A stretch of 62,111 bases of DNA, taken from contig NZ_JAGPOT010000033.1 in NCBI RefSeq assembly GCF_018224015.1, positions 1 to 62,111 on the forward strand, in the 5' to 3' direction. Below the pieces are notes generated by a model. That model did no database searches, was not told the DNA's origin, and worked only from the letters and a program-made list of their open reading frames with translations. A program made the position numbers and the translations under genes. Shown piece by piece: positions 1 through 8,041 of this stretch; positions within the stretch are counted from its first letter, which is position 1; every line of letters starts with the position of its first letter. Source of the stretch: Pseudarthrobacter albicanus. GTDB taxonomy: Bacteria; Actinomycetota; Actinomycetes; Actinomycetales; Micrococcaceae.

Positions 1-204
1 CACACCCTACTAAGGACCGCACTGGCATCAAGCGGCGACATTGACCCGACCGTCCCCGGCTTCCTGACGGTCACCCTGGACCCGATGCCCACCAAGACCA
101 AAACCAAAGCCCTCGCCGAGCTCTGCGAACACCTCACCCAAACCAAAACCCGCTACCCAGGAACCGACCTCATCCTGCACTACAGAATGAAGAAAAACCC
201 CTAA
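1..204 (+). CDS. C-terminal end of a transposase-like protein, cut by the window edge
   Basis: An open frame enters from the left edge and ends at TAA 202-204, leaving 67 residues. It is rich in Thr, Lys and Leu and ends in a segment like RYPGTDLILHYRMKK. That ending resembles the C-terminus of some actinobacterial DDE transposase-like proteins, but this is from memory of the family and no catalytic residue lies in the visible part. Its position next to an inserted mini-element and other mobile DNA supports a mobile origin. It could also be an unrelated hypothetical protein. Confidence 0.35.
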   Translation, partial: HTLLRTALASSGDIDPTVPGFLTVTLDPMPTKTKTKALAELCEHLTQTKTRYPGTDLILHYRMKKNP

Positions 205-343
205 AACCCCACACCCAGGATCTCGCCATATCCAGAGTCCTGGGACCTGGAAAACCCTCACCACCGGGCAGATGTATGAGCTCCGCGACCTCGAGGGGCA
301 GCCGGTCACCAAACGGGCCGCGAAAGAGCTTATCGCGTCCCGC

Positions 344-805
344 TGTTACCGCGCACGTTATTTGACGACGGGTCGGTCACGTTGTCTGACGATGGAGCCC
401 TCTTCTTCGGTCCTTCGCGTCGCACGGTTTGACGATCGAGGCGTGAGCAATGATCGCGTCAGCATGACGATGAGCTACCCGCCTTCCTGCTGCGCGTCGA
501 GCTGTGTGCTCGTGGGCCGCCGGAGGGTCTTCCAGGCCGTGGTGCGCCCGACGCCGCCACGCCCCTGTGTGGTCAGCGCTGTGAACGCGCGGCCAGGGGC
601 TCCTGGCTGGCCCAGGCCATGCGCGGTGGCCCGTCGGCGCCGGCGGAACTCTACCGTGGCGCATCCGAGCGATTCACACGGGATTTGAGCGCGTCAACGT
701 GCCGACGGAGCCGCCCGACTTGGGCTGGACAGCACGCGCCACCTTGACGATGCACGTTGGCACCGACGATGACGCCTACGTCGTCAAATAACGTGCGCGG
801 TAACA
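344..805. mobile_element. Non-autonomous mini-transposon (462 bp) with perfect 27-bp terminal inverted repeats and 5-bp target duplication
   Basis: Positions 344-370 and 779-805 are perfect inverted copies of one 27-bp sequence that begins TGTTACCGCG and ends GACGACG. The element is bracketed by the direct repeat CCCGC at 339-343 and 806-810. No credible gene lies inside. Ends starting TGT, 5-bp target duplication and extra sub-terminal repeats inside the left end are the pattern of transposons moved by TnsB/TniA-type DDE transposases (Tn7 and Tn5053/Tn402 groups), so it is probably a derivative mobilised in trans. The family assignment is inference; the repeats and duplication are seen in the sequence. 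Confidence 0.8.
354..438 (+). repeat. Sub-terminal direct repeats at the left end of the mini-transposon
   Basis: The outer repeat CACGTTATTTGACGACGG (354-371) is followed 24 bp later by CACGTTGTCTGACGATGG (378-395), identical at 15 of 18 positions. A third partial copy, TTTGACGATCG, lies at 428-438. Arrays like this are typical transposase-binding sites at the ends of Tn7/Tn5053-type elements. The third copy is weak. Confidence 0.6.
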
Positions 806-888
806 CCCGCTATACCGTTACGCCCAAACAGCGCACCCAGTCCCGGTCCCACACGATCGAAGCGAAACGGGCACGCCTGACACGGTAG

Positions 889-1279
889 CTATGAATTCTT
901 ACCGATACCGTTTGGCGACGAGCCGCGGGCATCCCCGCTCTCCGCCCCCTTCCACCACGCCGGGGCGACAGCGGGGCCCCCGGCGTTGGGCCCTATCCCG
1001 GACGGACAACACTGACCGCCACTGCAGAGGATCGGTGACGGTGCACTCAGCCTGCCTGCCGTCCAGAGCCAAAAAAGGCTTGACAAGCGTTAGGGGCTTG
1101 ACACTGGGAACCGCCCCGGGCCACCGGGTGATCTCAATCTCTGCGCAATCCCCAAATCCATGATTTGGAGGGGAATTGCCTGGCCTGATTCTTAGCGCTC
1201 TTTTGGCCGGAAACCGGCCACCAAATCGGCAGGATTTCCTGGATGAAACGGCCTACAGATAGTCGATCACACACACCGG
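889..1279. other. 391-bp stretch without a recognisable gene
   Basis: Only short frames without family features or convincing ribosome binding sites are present on either strand. The stretch separates the disrupted small gene from the polysaccharide genes and may contain decayed mobile DNA. Confidence 0.5.
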
Positions 1280-2668
1280 CTAACGAAACACCCGAAACAC
1301 CCCACACCCCCGGCTCCCATCACCTAATTTTCGTGTCAGGAGTTCCCCTCCCTTAAAGGCACCCGACCCGGGGCGTGTCGGCGCCCATCCGCCGAGCATG
1401 CTCCACGACTCTGCATCAGCCCTGGAGATGAGTGCTCCTGACTCATGAAAGTCCGACGAGCCGCCGGTTTTGTGAGTCCGTGATTGACCCTGAACGAATA
1501 TCAAGAGAAGAACGCCGGGCAGCAGATACAAACGCCCGGGCGCAGCGGTGACTTCCAGGGTCGAACTGGCCAACCACGCGGTGGTCAGAACGACGGTTAG
1601 TCCTTGCACTTCGGGGTGACTACTGCGAATAAGCCAAAGTACCGACATCGTCAGGAGAGCGGTTCCCACGAATCCGGATGAAATCAGCAATTCCCAAAGA
1701 AGATTGTGTGTTGCGTAGTTTGAGTCCACATAGCTTGTCCGTTCTTGCCGCACCCAAAAAGAGGGGCCATATCCAAAAAGGGGGCTGCTCAGGAACTGTT
1801 CCTTCGCCACAATCCACAGATTTGCCCTTCCTGTGAAGTCGTCGGGCCGCCACGGGTAAGTGCCTACTACCGTCACGAGAGCTGCAGCCCCGATACCGGT
1901 TACCTTGACCGCATGGCTTTTCTTTGAAGATCGTGTCAGGCGCCAGGTGTGAGCCGCTAGTACGGTAACGGCCCAAGCTATCATGGCTGATCTGCCGCTT
2001 GTTGCGTCGACCAGGGCCGCTGAGGCGATCGTCGACAGGGCTGCTGTAATCGCGTTCCTGGCGAGTATGATCGATATCCCGGCGACAAAGGCAAGATAAA
2101 CCCCGAAGGCGTTACCGGAACCAAACGCGCCAATCGAAAGACCCCAAATTGAACATTTGTCACCACGGCATGGGCCAATAACCTGCCCCGGCAATATCAT
2201 GATATAGAGGGACAGTACTATGAGCGTGACACGGACCGCATCGCGCAGCCCTGTATAGAGAGGCTCAGTTGAATAACCTAGTCGTGGAACAACGATAGCC
2301 GGGCCAAGTATGGCCAGCGACATCAATGGCATGACGAACGAGTGTTCAACTATTGCAAAGGCGCCCATTGGCACGAAAACTCCAAAAAGAAGCAATCCAG
2401 GAGGGCGAACGATAGCGCCATTTGCGAGATTTACGATTGTAACGAATATTCCTGCGGCAATCAACGGCGAGAACCGGATCAGAAGGAGGGCATCCCCTCC
2501 CACACTAGAAGTAATCCCCAAGAACATCGCAATGCCTGAAAATCCAAACATGGCAAAGGCCATGACATATTCGGGCTTTTTCCACATGACCGAAGTGTGA
2601 TTGACATTCATTGGCAGTGCAATCCAAGTAATGGCAGCCCCGAGAAATACTATGTTCGTGAGGTTCAT
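1280..2668 (-). CDS. O-antigen ligase/polymerase-like membrane protein (Wzy/WaaL superfamily)
   Basis: A 462-residue polytopic membrane protein with about ten hydrophobic segments. The C-terminal half carries the hallmark layout of the Wzy_C/O-antigen ligase domain: a large loop with GRANLW, a PLFGYGPSFW segment and an amphipathic THNLLWELL segment followed by further membrane spans. Such proteins polymerise or ligate oligosaccharide repeat units at the outer face of the membrane. It lies 174 bp downstream of, and on the same strand as, the chain-length kinase, which fits an exopolysaccharide locus. The last ~60 residues are hydrophilic and lack family features. Base composition is clearly lower in GC than the rest of the window, suggesting acquisition. 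No glycosyltransferases accompany it here, so the locus looks incomplete. Confidence 0.7.
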   Translation of the reverse strand: MNLTNIVFLGAAITWIALPMNVNHTSVMWKKPEYVMAFAMFGFSGIAMFLGITSSVGGDALLLIRFSPLIAAGIFVTIVNLANGAIVRPPGLLLFGVFVPMGAFAIVEHSFVMPLMSLAILGPAIVVPRLGYSTEPLYTGLRDAVRVTLIVLSLYIMILPGQVIGPCRGDKCSIWGLSIGAFGSGNAFGVYLAFVAGISIILARNAITAALSTIASAALVDATSGRSAMIAWAVTVLAAHTWRLTRSSKKSHAVKVTGIGAAALVTVVGTYPWRPDDFTGRANLWIVAKEQFLSSPLFGYGPSFWVRQERTSYVDSNYATHNLLWELLISSGFVGTALLTMSVLWLIRSSHPEVQGLTVVLTTAWLASSTLEVTAAPGRLYLLPGVLLLIFVQGQSRTHKTGGSSDFHESGALISRADAESWSMLGGWAPTRPGSGAFKGGELLTRKLGDGSRGCGVFRVFR

Positions 2669-2842
2669 GAGATTTCATTCTGGGCGATTTATGGTCCCTA
2701 GGGATTCCTGGGAGAGGTCCGAATGGCACTTAGAGGTCCTGTGCGTCGGAGGTGCCCACGTTAGTGCGCGCACCTCCAGGAAGCAGTATCTCGGCAGGCT
2801 TTGTGTAGATATCATTTTCGCCGAGGTGGAATATCCTATCAT

Positions 2843-4408
2843 CTAATGCTGGCGGTCCCCAAGAATGTGTGGGCTTTGAATACTGGCGACTCCATCCTCA
2901 GTCCGGTCAAATCTATCAGAGGGAAATACGCTTGGATTTCTCCGTTCTGCACTGCTAATGTTGTCGTCGAAGAATGCGGCCTGCCCGGTTGAAGAAAGAG
3001 CGGTGTCAGAGCGTGACTGGTTGCGTTTAGGGTCGGACCGTGACGTGTTGTTACGGCTATCAACATTTCTGTAGTAGCTGTAGGAATAGGCGTCGGGGCC
3101 TCTAGTAGGAAGCCTATTCAGGATGATGCCCAGTATATTTGAACCAACCATGTTGAGAGCGCTGAGGGATTTCTCCAGGTCCTGATGCCTGAGCTTTTGG
3201 GAGCCGACGATTATGACCACGCCCCCGACGTGCTGGGAAAGGACAGCGGCATCGGTTACTGGAAGAAGCGGAGGTGCATCTATTACGATTGAATCGAATA
3301 CAAGCTCGAGTCTTGAGATAAGGTCTTTCATTTCTTCCGAACCAAGCAGTTCGCTTGGGTTAGGTGGGATTTGTCCGGCAGTGAGGACATAAAGGTTGTC
3401 CTCGCCCCAGGGCTGCAAAAGGTCGTTTACGTCTGCGGTGCCGACTAATGCAGTCGTAAGTCCAGCGCTGCGATCGAGGCCCAAGTATTCATTAATCATC
3501 GGGCGGCGAAGGTCGGCATCGATTAGGCACACGTTTTGACCAGCTTGGGCCAATGCAATTGCCAAATTTGCTGCAGTTGTGCTCTTTCCCTCGCCGGGAA
3601 GAGAGGACGTTACAAGGACCGACTTGGCTTGTCCAGAAACGTTGGCGAATTGCAAGTTTGTGCGCAGTTGCCTAAAGGATTCAGCTCGCGGACTCTGATG
3701 TGCTGACTGCGTCAACAGGGGCTTCCGCGTGGCGTCCTGATCGAAGGAGATGCCGCCCAGGAGCGGGATATTGGTAACACGTCGCAGATCTGCTTCGCCC
3801 CGAATTTTGTTATCCAGTGTCATTCTGAGTATGGATGCTGCCACCCCTAATGCAAGTCCAACGAATAATCCCAGCAGCAGATTCAGTCTGGTGTTTGGGG
3901 CCGAGGGCGCCGTCGGTGCTTCAGCGGGTTTGATGATTGACAGACCGACGGGGGACGTCCCTCCTGCTTTGGGGCGTTCTAACTTGTCGACGGCCGCGAT
4001 CAAGCCGCCTGCCACGGCCTGCGCTATGGCTGCCGCCTGTACTGGAGAGCTGTCTCTAACGGAGATCGTAATGAGAACAGTGTTGGTGTCACTACTGGCT
4101 GTTACATTGTGGGCAAGTTCCGCGGCGGTGATGTTCAGACCAAGTGAGTCGATGGCCGGTTGAAGTACGACGGGCGAGCCGACCGTCTTTACATAGGACT
4201 GGACGCGCGCCTGGCTGAAGGTATTGCCTTGCTGGAGTTCACTCACTGAACCCGATCCCTGAATTGCCACAAAGAGTTGTGTCTCTGCCGTGTACGACGG
4301 CTTAGATAGCATCGATACGGCAGCGCCGACAAGAAGACCTGTCAAAGCAACGGCGACGATCAATATCCAGTTACGGCGAAGAATGCGTAGGTAGTCGCGT
4401 AAGTCCAA
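2843..4408 (-). CDS. Polysaccharide chain-length determinant fused to bacterial tyrosine kinase (Wzc/CapAB type)
   Basis: A 521-residue protein with a Wzz-type N-terminus: a first membrane segment at about residues 14-34, an extracellular region and a second segment at about 175-194. A cytoplasmic BY-kinase domain follows, with Walker A SLPGEGKST (269-277), Walker A' CLIDADLRRP (294-303) and a Walker B-like IVIDAPP near 372. A tyrosine cluster, YSYSYY, sits about 75 residues before the C-terminus, the usual site of autophosphorylation. Proteins of this family control polymerisation and export of capsule or exopolysaccharide. It is the promoter-proximal gene of the minus-strand pair with the Wzy-like protein and shares its lower GC. 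Confidence 0.85.
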   Translation of the reverse strand: MDLRDYLRILRRNWILIVAVALTGLLVGAAVSMLSKPSYTAETQLFVAIQGSGSVSELQQGNTFSQARVQSYVKTVGSPVVLQPAIDSLGLNITAAELAHNVTASSDTNTVLITISVRDSSPVQAAAIAQAVAGGLIAAVDKLERPKAGGTSPVGLSIIKPAEAPTAPSAPNTRLNLLLGLFVGLALGVAASILRMTLDNKIRGEADLRRVTNIPLLGGISFDQDATRKPLLTQSAHQSPRAESFRQLRTNLQFANVSGQAKSVLVTSSLPGEGKSTTAANLAIALAQAGQNVCLIDADLRRPMINEYLGLDRSAGLTTALVGTADVNDLLQPWGEDNLYVLTAGQIPPNPSELLGSEEMKDLISRLELVFDSIVIDAPPLLPVTDAAVLSQHVGGVVIIVGSQKLRHQDLEKSLSALNMVGSNILGIILNRLPTRGPDAYSYSYYRNVDSRNNTSRSDPKRNQSRSDTALSSTGQAAFFDDNISSAERRNPSVFPSDRFDRTEDGVASIQSPHILGDRQH

Positions 4409-4970
4409 CCTTTGTCCCCCTGTTTCGAATGCCCGAGTGTTGCCGTTTGGCTGGCCGCCACAACGGCAGCTATCGTTCGGTCAGCCCAATCATACCGGCC
4501 ACGAGTAACCAAACATCCCATGACGAAACAGGATGAGTGGTCACGCCGGTCCATAACTCCGTCTAAGGCTGCAGTGCCCGACACGACAGGCATAGGTGTC
4601 GTCGAGGGAAGGCGACTCTGGAGACCGCAGGCAGCTCGTCGGACAGGCCTGCAACGATGCGGGTCTGGTCTGGCGGGCACGGAGCGGGTTCAGATCGATG
4701 GTCTGCACAAATGACCGGCCCGCGTGCGCCGGTTCGTGTCATAGAGTCGACGTTTGTCGACCAGCACACTCAAGAGCCCTCAGCCACACGGGACATCCCT
4801 GAGAAGTTGGACTGAGAGGCCTGAGGAAGACGGTATGCCATAGTCAGGGCCGTCACCTTCCCATCTTGACCGGTTCCACGAGCACGGTTCGGCCGACGCC
4901 CTGCACTTGGCGGAGAGCACTGCATGGCCGTCCACATTGAAAAGATATCGACGAAACATCGTGCGTCTAA
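4409..4970. other. 562-bp stretch without a recognisable gene
   Basis: It lies between the start of the tyrosine kinase gene and the left end of the IS5-family element. Several overlapping short frames exist on both strands, but none has a family signature. It should contain the promoter for the leftward kinase/ligase pair; I could not pick out a confident one. Confidence 0.45.
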
Positions 4971-5989
4971 GGGCCTGTTCCTAAACTCCGGGGGCGACCG
5001 GCCGGCAGCGCGGAGCGGTTGTTAAAAGAGGCGGAACTCCTGTAAGCCGGTGAGTGTCTAGATCGCCAGGAGTTGCAGGAGTTCCTTCGTGTTAGTTTGC
5101 CGTACCCGGGATGAAACCGCCAACGGGGCACCGGAGCAGTGCTGCCGGCTGGCCCCGTTCCACGCGGGAGTGCCGCGGCGGGAGCGCCGGTATCCGACGG
5201 ACATCACGGACGCGCAGTGGGGGCTGATCGATGCGCTGCTGCCGGACCCGGGATTCATCAAGGGGGCCGGCGGCCGCCCGGAGGCACGCAGCCGCAGGCA
5301 GATCGTGGACGCGATCCTCTACATGGTGGACAACGGGATCAAGTGGCGGGCGATGCCGGCGGACTTCCCGCCGCACTCCACCGTGTTCAAGTACTTCACC
5401 CGCTGGGAGGCCGCCGGGGCCACCGGGACGATTCTGGATACCCTCCGGGGCCGGGTGCGTCTGGCCGAGGGCCGCAACGCCGCCCCGACCGCGGCGGTTA
5501 TCGACTCGGCCTCTGTCCGCGGGGCCGAGACCGTCGGGGCAGCAAGCCGCGGGTATGACGCGGGGAAGAAGGTCAACGGCAGGAAGCGCCACATCGCCGT
5601 GGACACCATGGGCCTGCTGCTGTGCGTGCTGGTCACCGGGGCGGGGGTCCAGGACCGCGACGGGGCCACGCCCCTGCTCGAACAGCTCGCCGCCTCCTTC
5701 CGTCGGATCCGCCTGGTCTGGGCCGACGGCGGGTACGCCGGCAAACTCGTGATCTGGGCCGCTCAGACCCTGGACCTGGCCGTGACCATCGTGAAGCGAT
5801 CAGATAAGAAAGGCTTCCATGTCCTGCCCCGGCGCTGGGTCGTCGAACGCACTCTGGCCTGGATCGCGCGGCACCGCCGCTGCGTCCGGGACTACGAACG
5901 GCTGCCGGCTCACCATGAGGCCATGGTCCGCTGGTCAATGACCAGAATCACCGCCAAACGCCTGGCCAACCGGGTTTAGGAACAGGCAC
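4971..5989 (+). mobile_element. IS5-family insertion sequence, about 1.02 kb, apparently intact
   Basis: The ends carry the inverted repeat GCCTGTTCCTAAAC (4973-4986) and its complement GTTTAGGAACAGGC (5974-5987). CTAA(G) occurs at 4967-4971 and again at 5989-5993, consistent with a short target duplication (TAA or CTAA). A single transposase gene fills the interior. The exact outer base is uncertain by one or two positions because the duplication and the end share bases. Confidence 0.8.
5089..5979 (+). CDS. IS5-family transposase
   Basis: A 296-residue DDE transposase. It shows the N-terminal RRYPTDITDAQW segment with ALLP (IS5-type N-terminal domain), GGRPEA, the helix with VDAILYMVDNGIKWR, the first acidic residue in AVIDSASVRG, the second in LVWADGGYAG, and the C-terminal RRWVVERTLAWIARHRR segment that supplies the glutamate. 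The length fits a complete IS5 transposase in a single frame. The chosen start is GTG 5089, preceded by GCAGGAG; a start further in, nearer the conserved region, is possible. The stop lies inside the right inverted repeat, as is common for compact ISs. Confidence 0.9.
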   Translation: MLVCRTRDETANGAPEQCCRLAPFHAGVPRRERRYPTDITDAQWGLIDALLPDPGFIKGAGGRPEARSRRQIVDAILYMVDNGIKWRAMPADFPPHSTVFKYFTRWEAAGATGTILDTLRGRVRLAEGRNAAPTAAVIDSASVRGAETVGAASRGYDAGKKVNGRKRHIAVDTMGLLLCVLVTGAGVQDRDGATPLLEQLAASFRRIRLVWADGGYAGKLVIWAAQTLDLAVTIVKRSDKKGFHVLPRRWVVERTLAWIARHRRCVRDYERLPAHHEAMVRWSMTRITAKRLANRV

Positions 5990-6163
5990 TAAGTAATCTG
6001 CAAATGAAGCTCGTCGTCCTCAGTTGTAGATACCTTTAGAATATCAATGCTGGCCGGCAACGAGGCCGTCCATTTTAAGGGCACCGCGGTATAAGTTGAC
6101 GAGCCCTTTTGGCTCCGGAGCGAGTCTGTTCCAGACCCAAGCTCCAAATGCGTCGAACATCGT

Positions 6164-6628
6164 CTACCGCGTATCGACATCCTCAAACACCAGGAACGTC
6201 TGCGTGTCCAGCACCCCGGGCATGGACTGCAGCTGGTCGAAGATCACCCGGCGCAGGTCGATGTTGTCCACGGCTCGCACCAGCAGGATGACGTCGAAGT
6301 CTCCGCCCACCAGGGCGATGTGATGCACCTCGGGGATGGCGCGCAGCAGCTCCCGAAGCTCCCGCCAGGAATGCTGCCGCACCTTCAGCGTCACGTAGGC
6401 GGAGGACTTGAGTCCGGCCTTGATCGGGTCCACCAGCACCGTGAACTTGGTCAGGACACCCTCGCCGGTCAGCCGGGCGATCCGCGTGTAGGCATGCGCC
6501 CGCGAGATGTGGACGTTCTCCGCCACCTGCGTGACGGACATCCGGCCATCCCGGGTCAGCTCGGCGATGATGTTCCGGTCCACGTCATCCAGCGGCACGG
6601 CCCCCTGCTCTGACTCAGCGTCTGCCAT
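6164..6628 (-). CDS. Lrp/AsnC-family transcriptional regulator (candidate regulator of the adjacent 2-oxoacid dehydrogenase operon)
   Basis: A 154-residue protein of classic Lrp/AsnC size. It has an N-terminal winged helix (LDDVDRNIIAELTRDGRMSV through SRAHAYTRIARL) and a C-terminal RAM ligand-binding domain (SAYVTLKVRQHSW, HHIALVGGDFDVILLV, GVLDTQTFLVFED). The frame is open 41 codons further upstream, but ATG 6628 fits family length and follows GGGAG. It is divergent from the E1 alpha gene with 159 bp between them, the usual arrangement of a Bkd regulator. Binding of branched-chain amino or keto acids is likely by analogy but not shown. Confidence 0.88.
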   Translation of the reverse strand: MADAESEQGAVPLDDVDRNIIAELTRDGRMSVTQVAENVHISRAHAYTRIARLTGEGVLTKFTVLVDPIKAGLKSSAYVTLKVRQHSWRELRELLRAIPEVHHIALVGGDFDVILLVRAVDNIDLRRVIFDQLQSMPGVLDTQTFLVFEDVDTR

Positions 6629-6787
6629 TCGTCTACAACTCCCGCAGGTAAGCCAGCTCACACTGACAATTCGTCTTCCAGAATAGGTCAGATCTCTATA
6701 CTTCTCCACGGTTCCTGGGAGGGCTGGATACGAATCATCGTCCGGCGCCATACTTGGAAAGAATAGTGGCTACAGAAGGACAGACCA

Positions 6788-8041
6788 ATGACGATCTCCG
6801 CAGACCACACTGCGCACTCGGAGGCAGGCGCCGCAGCGCCGGAAGACGCACCGGAGCAGGCAACGGAAAACGCCGCCAGCGAGGCCGTGCGCAAGTTCGG
6901 CATCACGGCGGAGGATTACATGCTGCCGGCCCGCCACCAGATCGGGATGGTGGGCCCGGACGGGATCCTGACCCCCCACACCGAGCAGGGCACCCAGCCC
7001 GGCCACGAGTACAGCCTCCCGGGCGATGAGGAACTCCTGGCCGCCTACGAGCAGCTCGTCATCGGACGCCGCGTCAATGACCAGAACTCCGCCCTGGTCC
7101 GGCAGGGCCGCATGGCCGTCTACCCCTCCAGTCACGGCCAAGAGGCCTGCCAGGTCGCCGCCGCGCTGTGCCTGTCCGACGGCGACTGGCTGTTCCCCAC
7201 CTACCGCGACTCCGTGGCCGTGATGGCCCGTGGCGTGGACCCCGTCCAGACGATGACGCTCTTCCGCGGCGACTGGCACAGCGGCTACGACCCCGCCGGG
7301 CACAAGGTGGGCATCCAGTGCACGCCGCTGACCACCCAGCTGCTCCACGCCGTCGGGGTCGCCCACGCCGCCAAGCTGCGCGGCGAGGACACCGTGGTCC
7401 TGGCCATGTGCGGCGACGGCGCAACGAGCGAGGGCGACTTCCACGAGGCCCTGAACTTCGCCGCCGTCTTCCACCTGCCCGTGGTCTTCTTCGTCCAGAA
7501 CAACCAGTACGCCATCTCCGTGCCGCTCGCGCACCAGTCCGTCGCGCCGTCGCTCGCCCACAAGGCCGTGGGCTACGGCATGGCCGGCGAACGCGTGGAC
7601 GGCAACGACGTCGTCGCCCTGCTCGCCGTGCTGGACCGGGCCGTCACGCTCGCCCGCGCCGGCTCCGGCCCGCTGCTCGTGGAGGCCCACACCTACCGCA
7701 TGCAGGCGCACACCAACGCCGACGACGCCACCCGCTACCGCCAGGACAGCGAGGTCGCCCAGTGGCTGGCCAAGGATCCGCTGAGCCGGATTAAGACGTA
7801 CCTGACGGACCGCGGACTGCTCGACGACGACAACGCCGCCCGGATCGCAGACAAGGCCGAAGCGGTCGCCACGCAGCTGCGGGAGGGCCTCGGCGAGGAC
7901 GTCCCGGTGGACCCCCAGGACCTCTTCAAGTACGTCTTCTCCGCCCCCACCCCGCAGTTGAAGGAACAGTCCGCCATGCTCGCCGATGAACTCGCCCGCG
8001 ACGCCGCCGGCACATCCACCGCCACGGAGGCCGCGAAATGA
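6788..8041 (+). CDS. bkdA: 2-oxoacid dehydrogenase E1 component, alpha subunit (branched-chain or pyruvate type)
   Basis: A 417-residue thiamine-diphosphate enzyme subunit. The substrate-channel segment YPSSHGQEA lies near residue 111, and the ThDP/Mg motif GDGATSEGDFHEALNF near 207 ends in the NNQYA asparagines. The N-terminal ~35 residues are Ala/Glu-rich and not conserved in the family. With E1 beta it decarboxylates a 2-oxoacid and transfers the acyl group to lipoyl-E2. The start at ATG 6788 follows GAAGGA. Its stop overlaps the E1 beta start by 4 bp. A branched-chain role is preferred because an Lrp/AsnC regulator is divergent; a pyruvate dehydrogenase-like role cannot be excluded from sequence alone. 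Confidence 0.85.
   Translation: MTISADHTAHSEAGAAAPEDAPEQATENAASEAVRKFGITAEDYMLPARHQIGMVGPDGILTPHTEQGTQPGHEYSLPGDEELLAAYEQLVIGRRVNDQNSALVRQGRMAVYPSSHGQEACQVAAALCLSDGDWLFPTYRDSVAVMARGVDPVQTMTLFRGDWHSGYDPAGHKVGIQCTPLTTQLLHAVGVAHAAKLRGEDTVVLAMCGDGATSEGDFHEALNFAAVFHLPVVFFVQNNQYAISVPLAHQSVAPSLAHKAVGYGMAGERVDGNDVVALLAVLDRAVTLARAGSGPLLVEAHTYRMQAHTNADDATRYRQDSEVAQWLAKDPLSRIKTYLTDRGLLDDDNAARIADKAEAVATQLREGLGEDVPVDPQDLFKYVFSAPTPQLKEQSAMLADELARDAAGTSTATEAAK

Larger units (their letters stand above)
272..888 (+). pseudogene. Small gene split by a 462-bp inserted element
   Basis: From ATG 272 the frame runs to codon 341-343, where the inserted element begins at 344. If 344-805 and one copy of the 5-bp duplication CCCGC are removed, the frame continues exactly in phase at 811 and reaches TAG 886-888. 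The restored product is about 50 residues, very basic at its end (KRARLTR). The frame is also open upstream of 272, so the original gene may have started earlier. I do not recognise a family; in this neighbourhood it may itself be a remnant of a transposase. The seamless frame restoration is seen directly; that the gene was functional is inference. Confidence 0.5.

Noticed and set aside
889..1163. Opposing short frames around 890-1160
   Set aside because: They mirror each other on the two strands, as expected of GC-rich non-coding DNA, and lack family signatures.
4412..4714. A 100-codon open frame between the kinase gene and the IS5-family element
   Set aside because: Several frames of similar length overlap on both strands, and none shows a domain, a plausible start context or coding-type codon use.
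5989..6186. A 65-codon minus-strand frame ending at the IS5 element
   Set aside because: It overlaps the 3' end of the Lrp/AsnC gene, has no recognisable features, and its stop is in the target duplication by chance.
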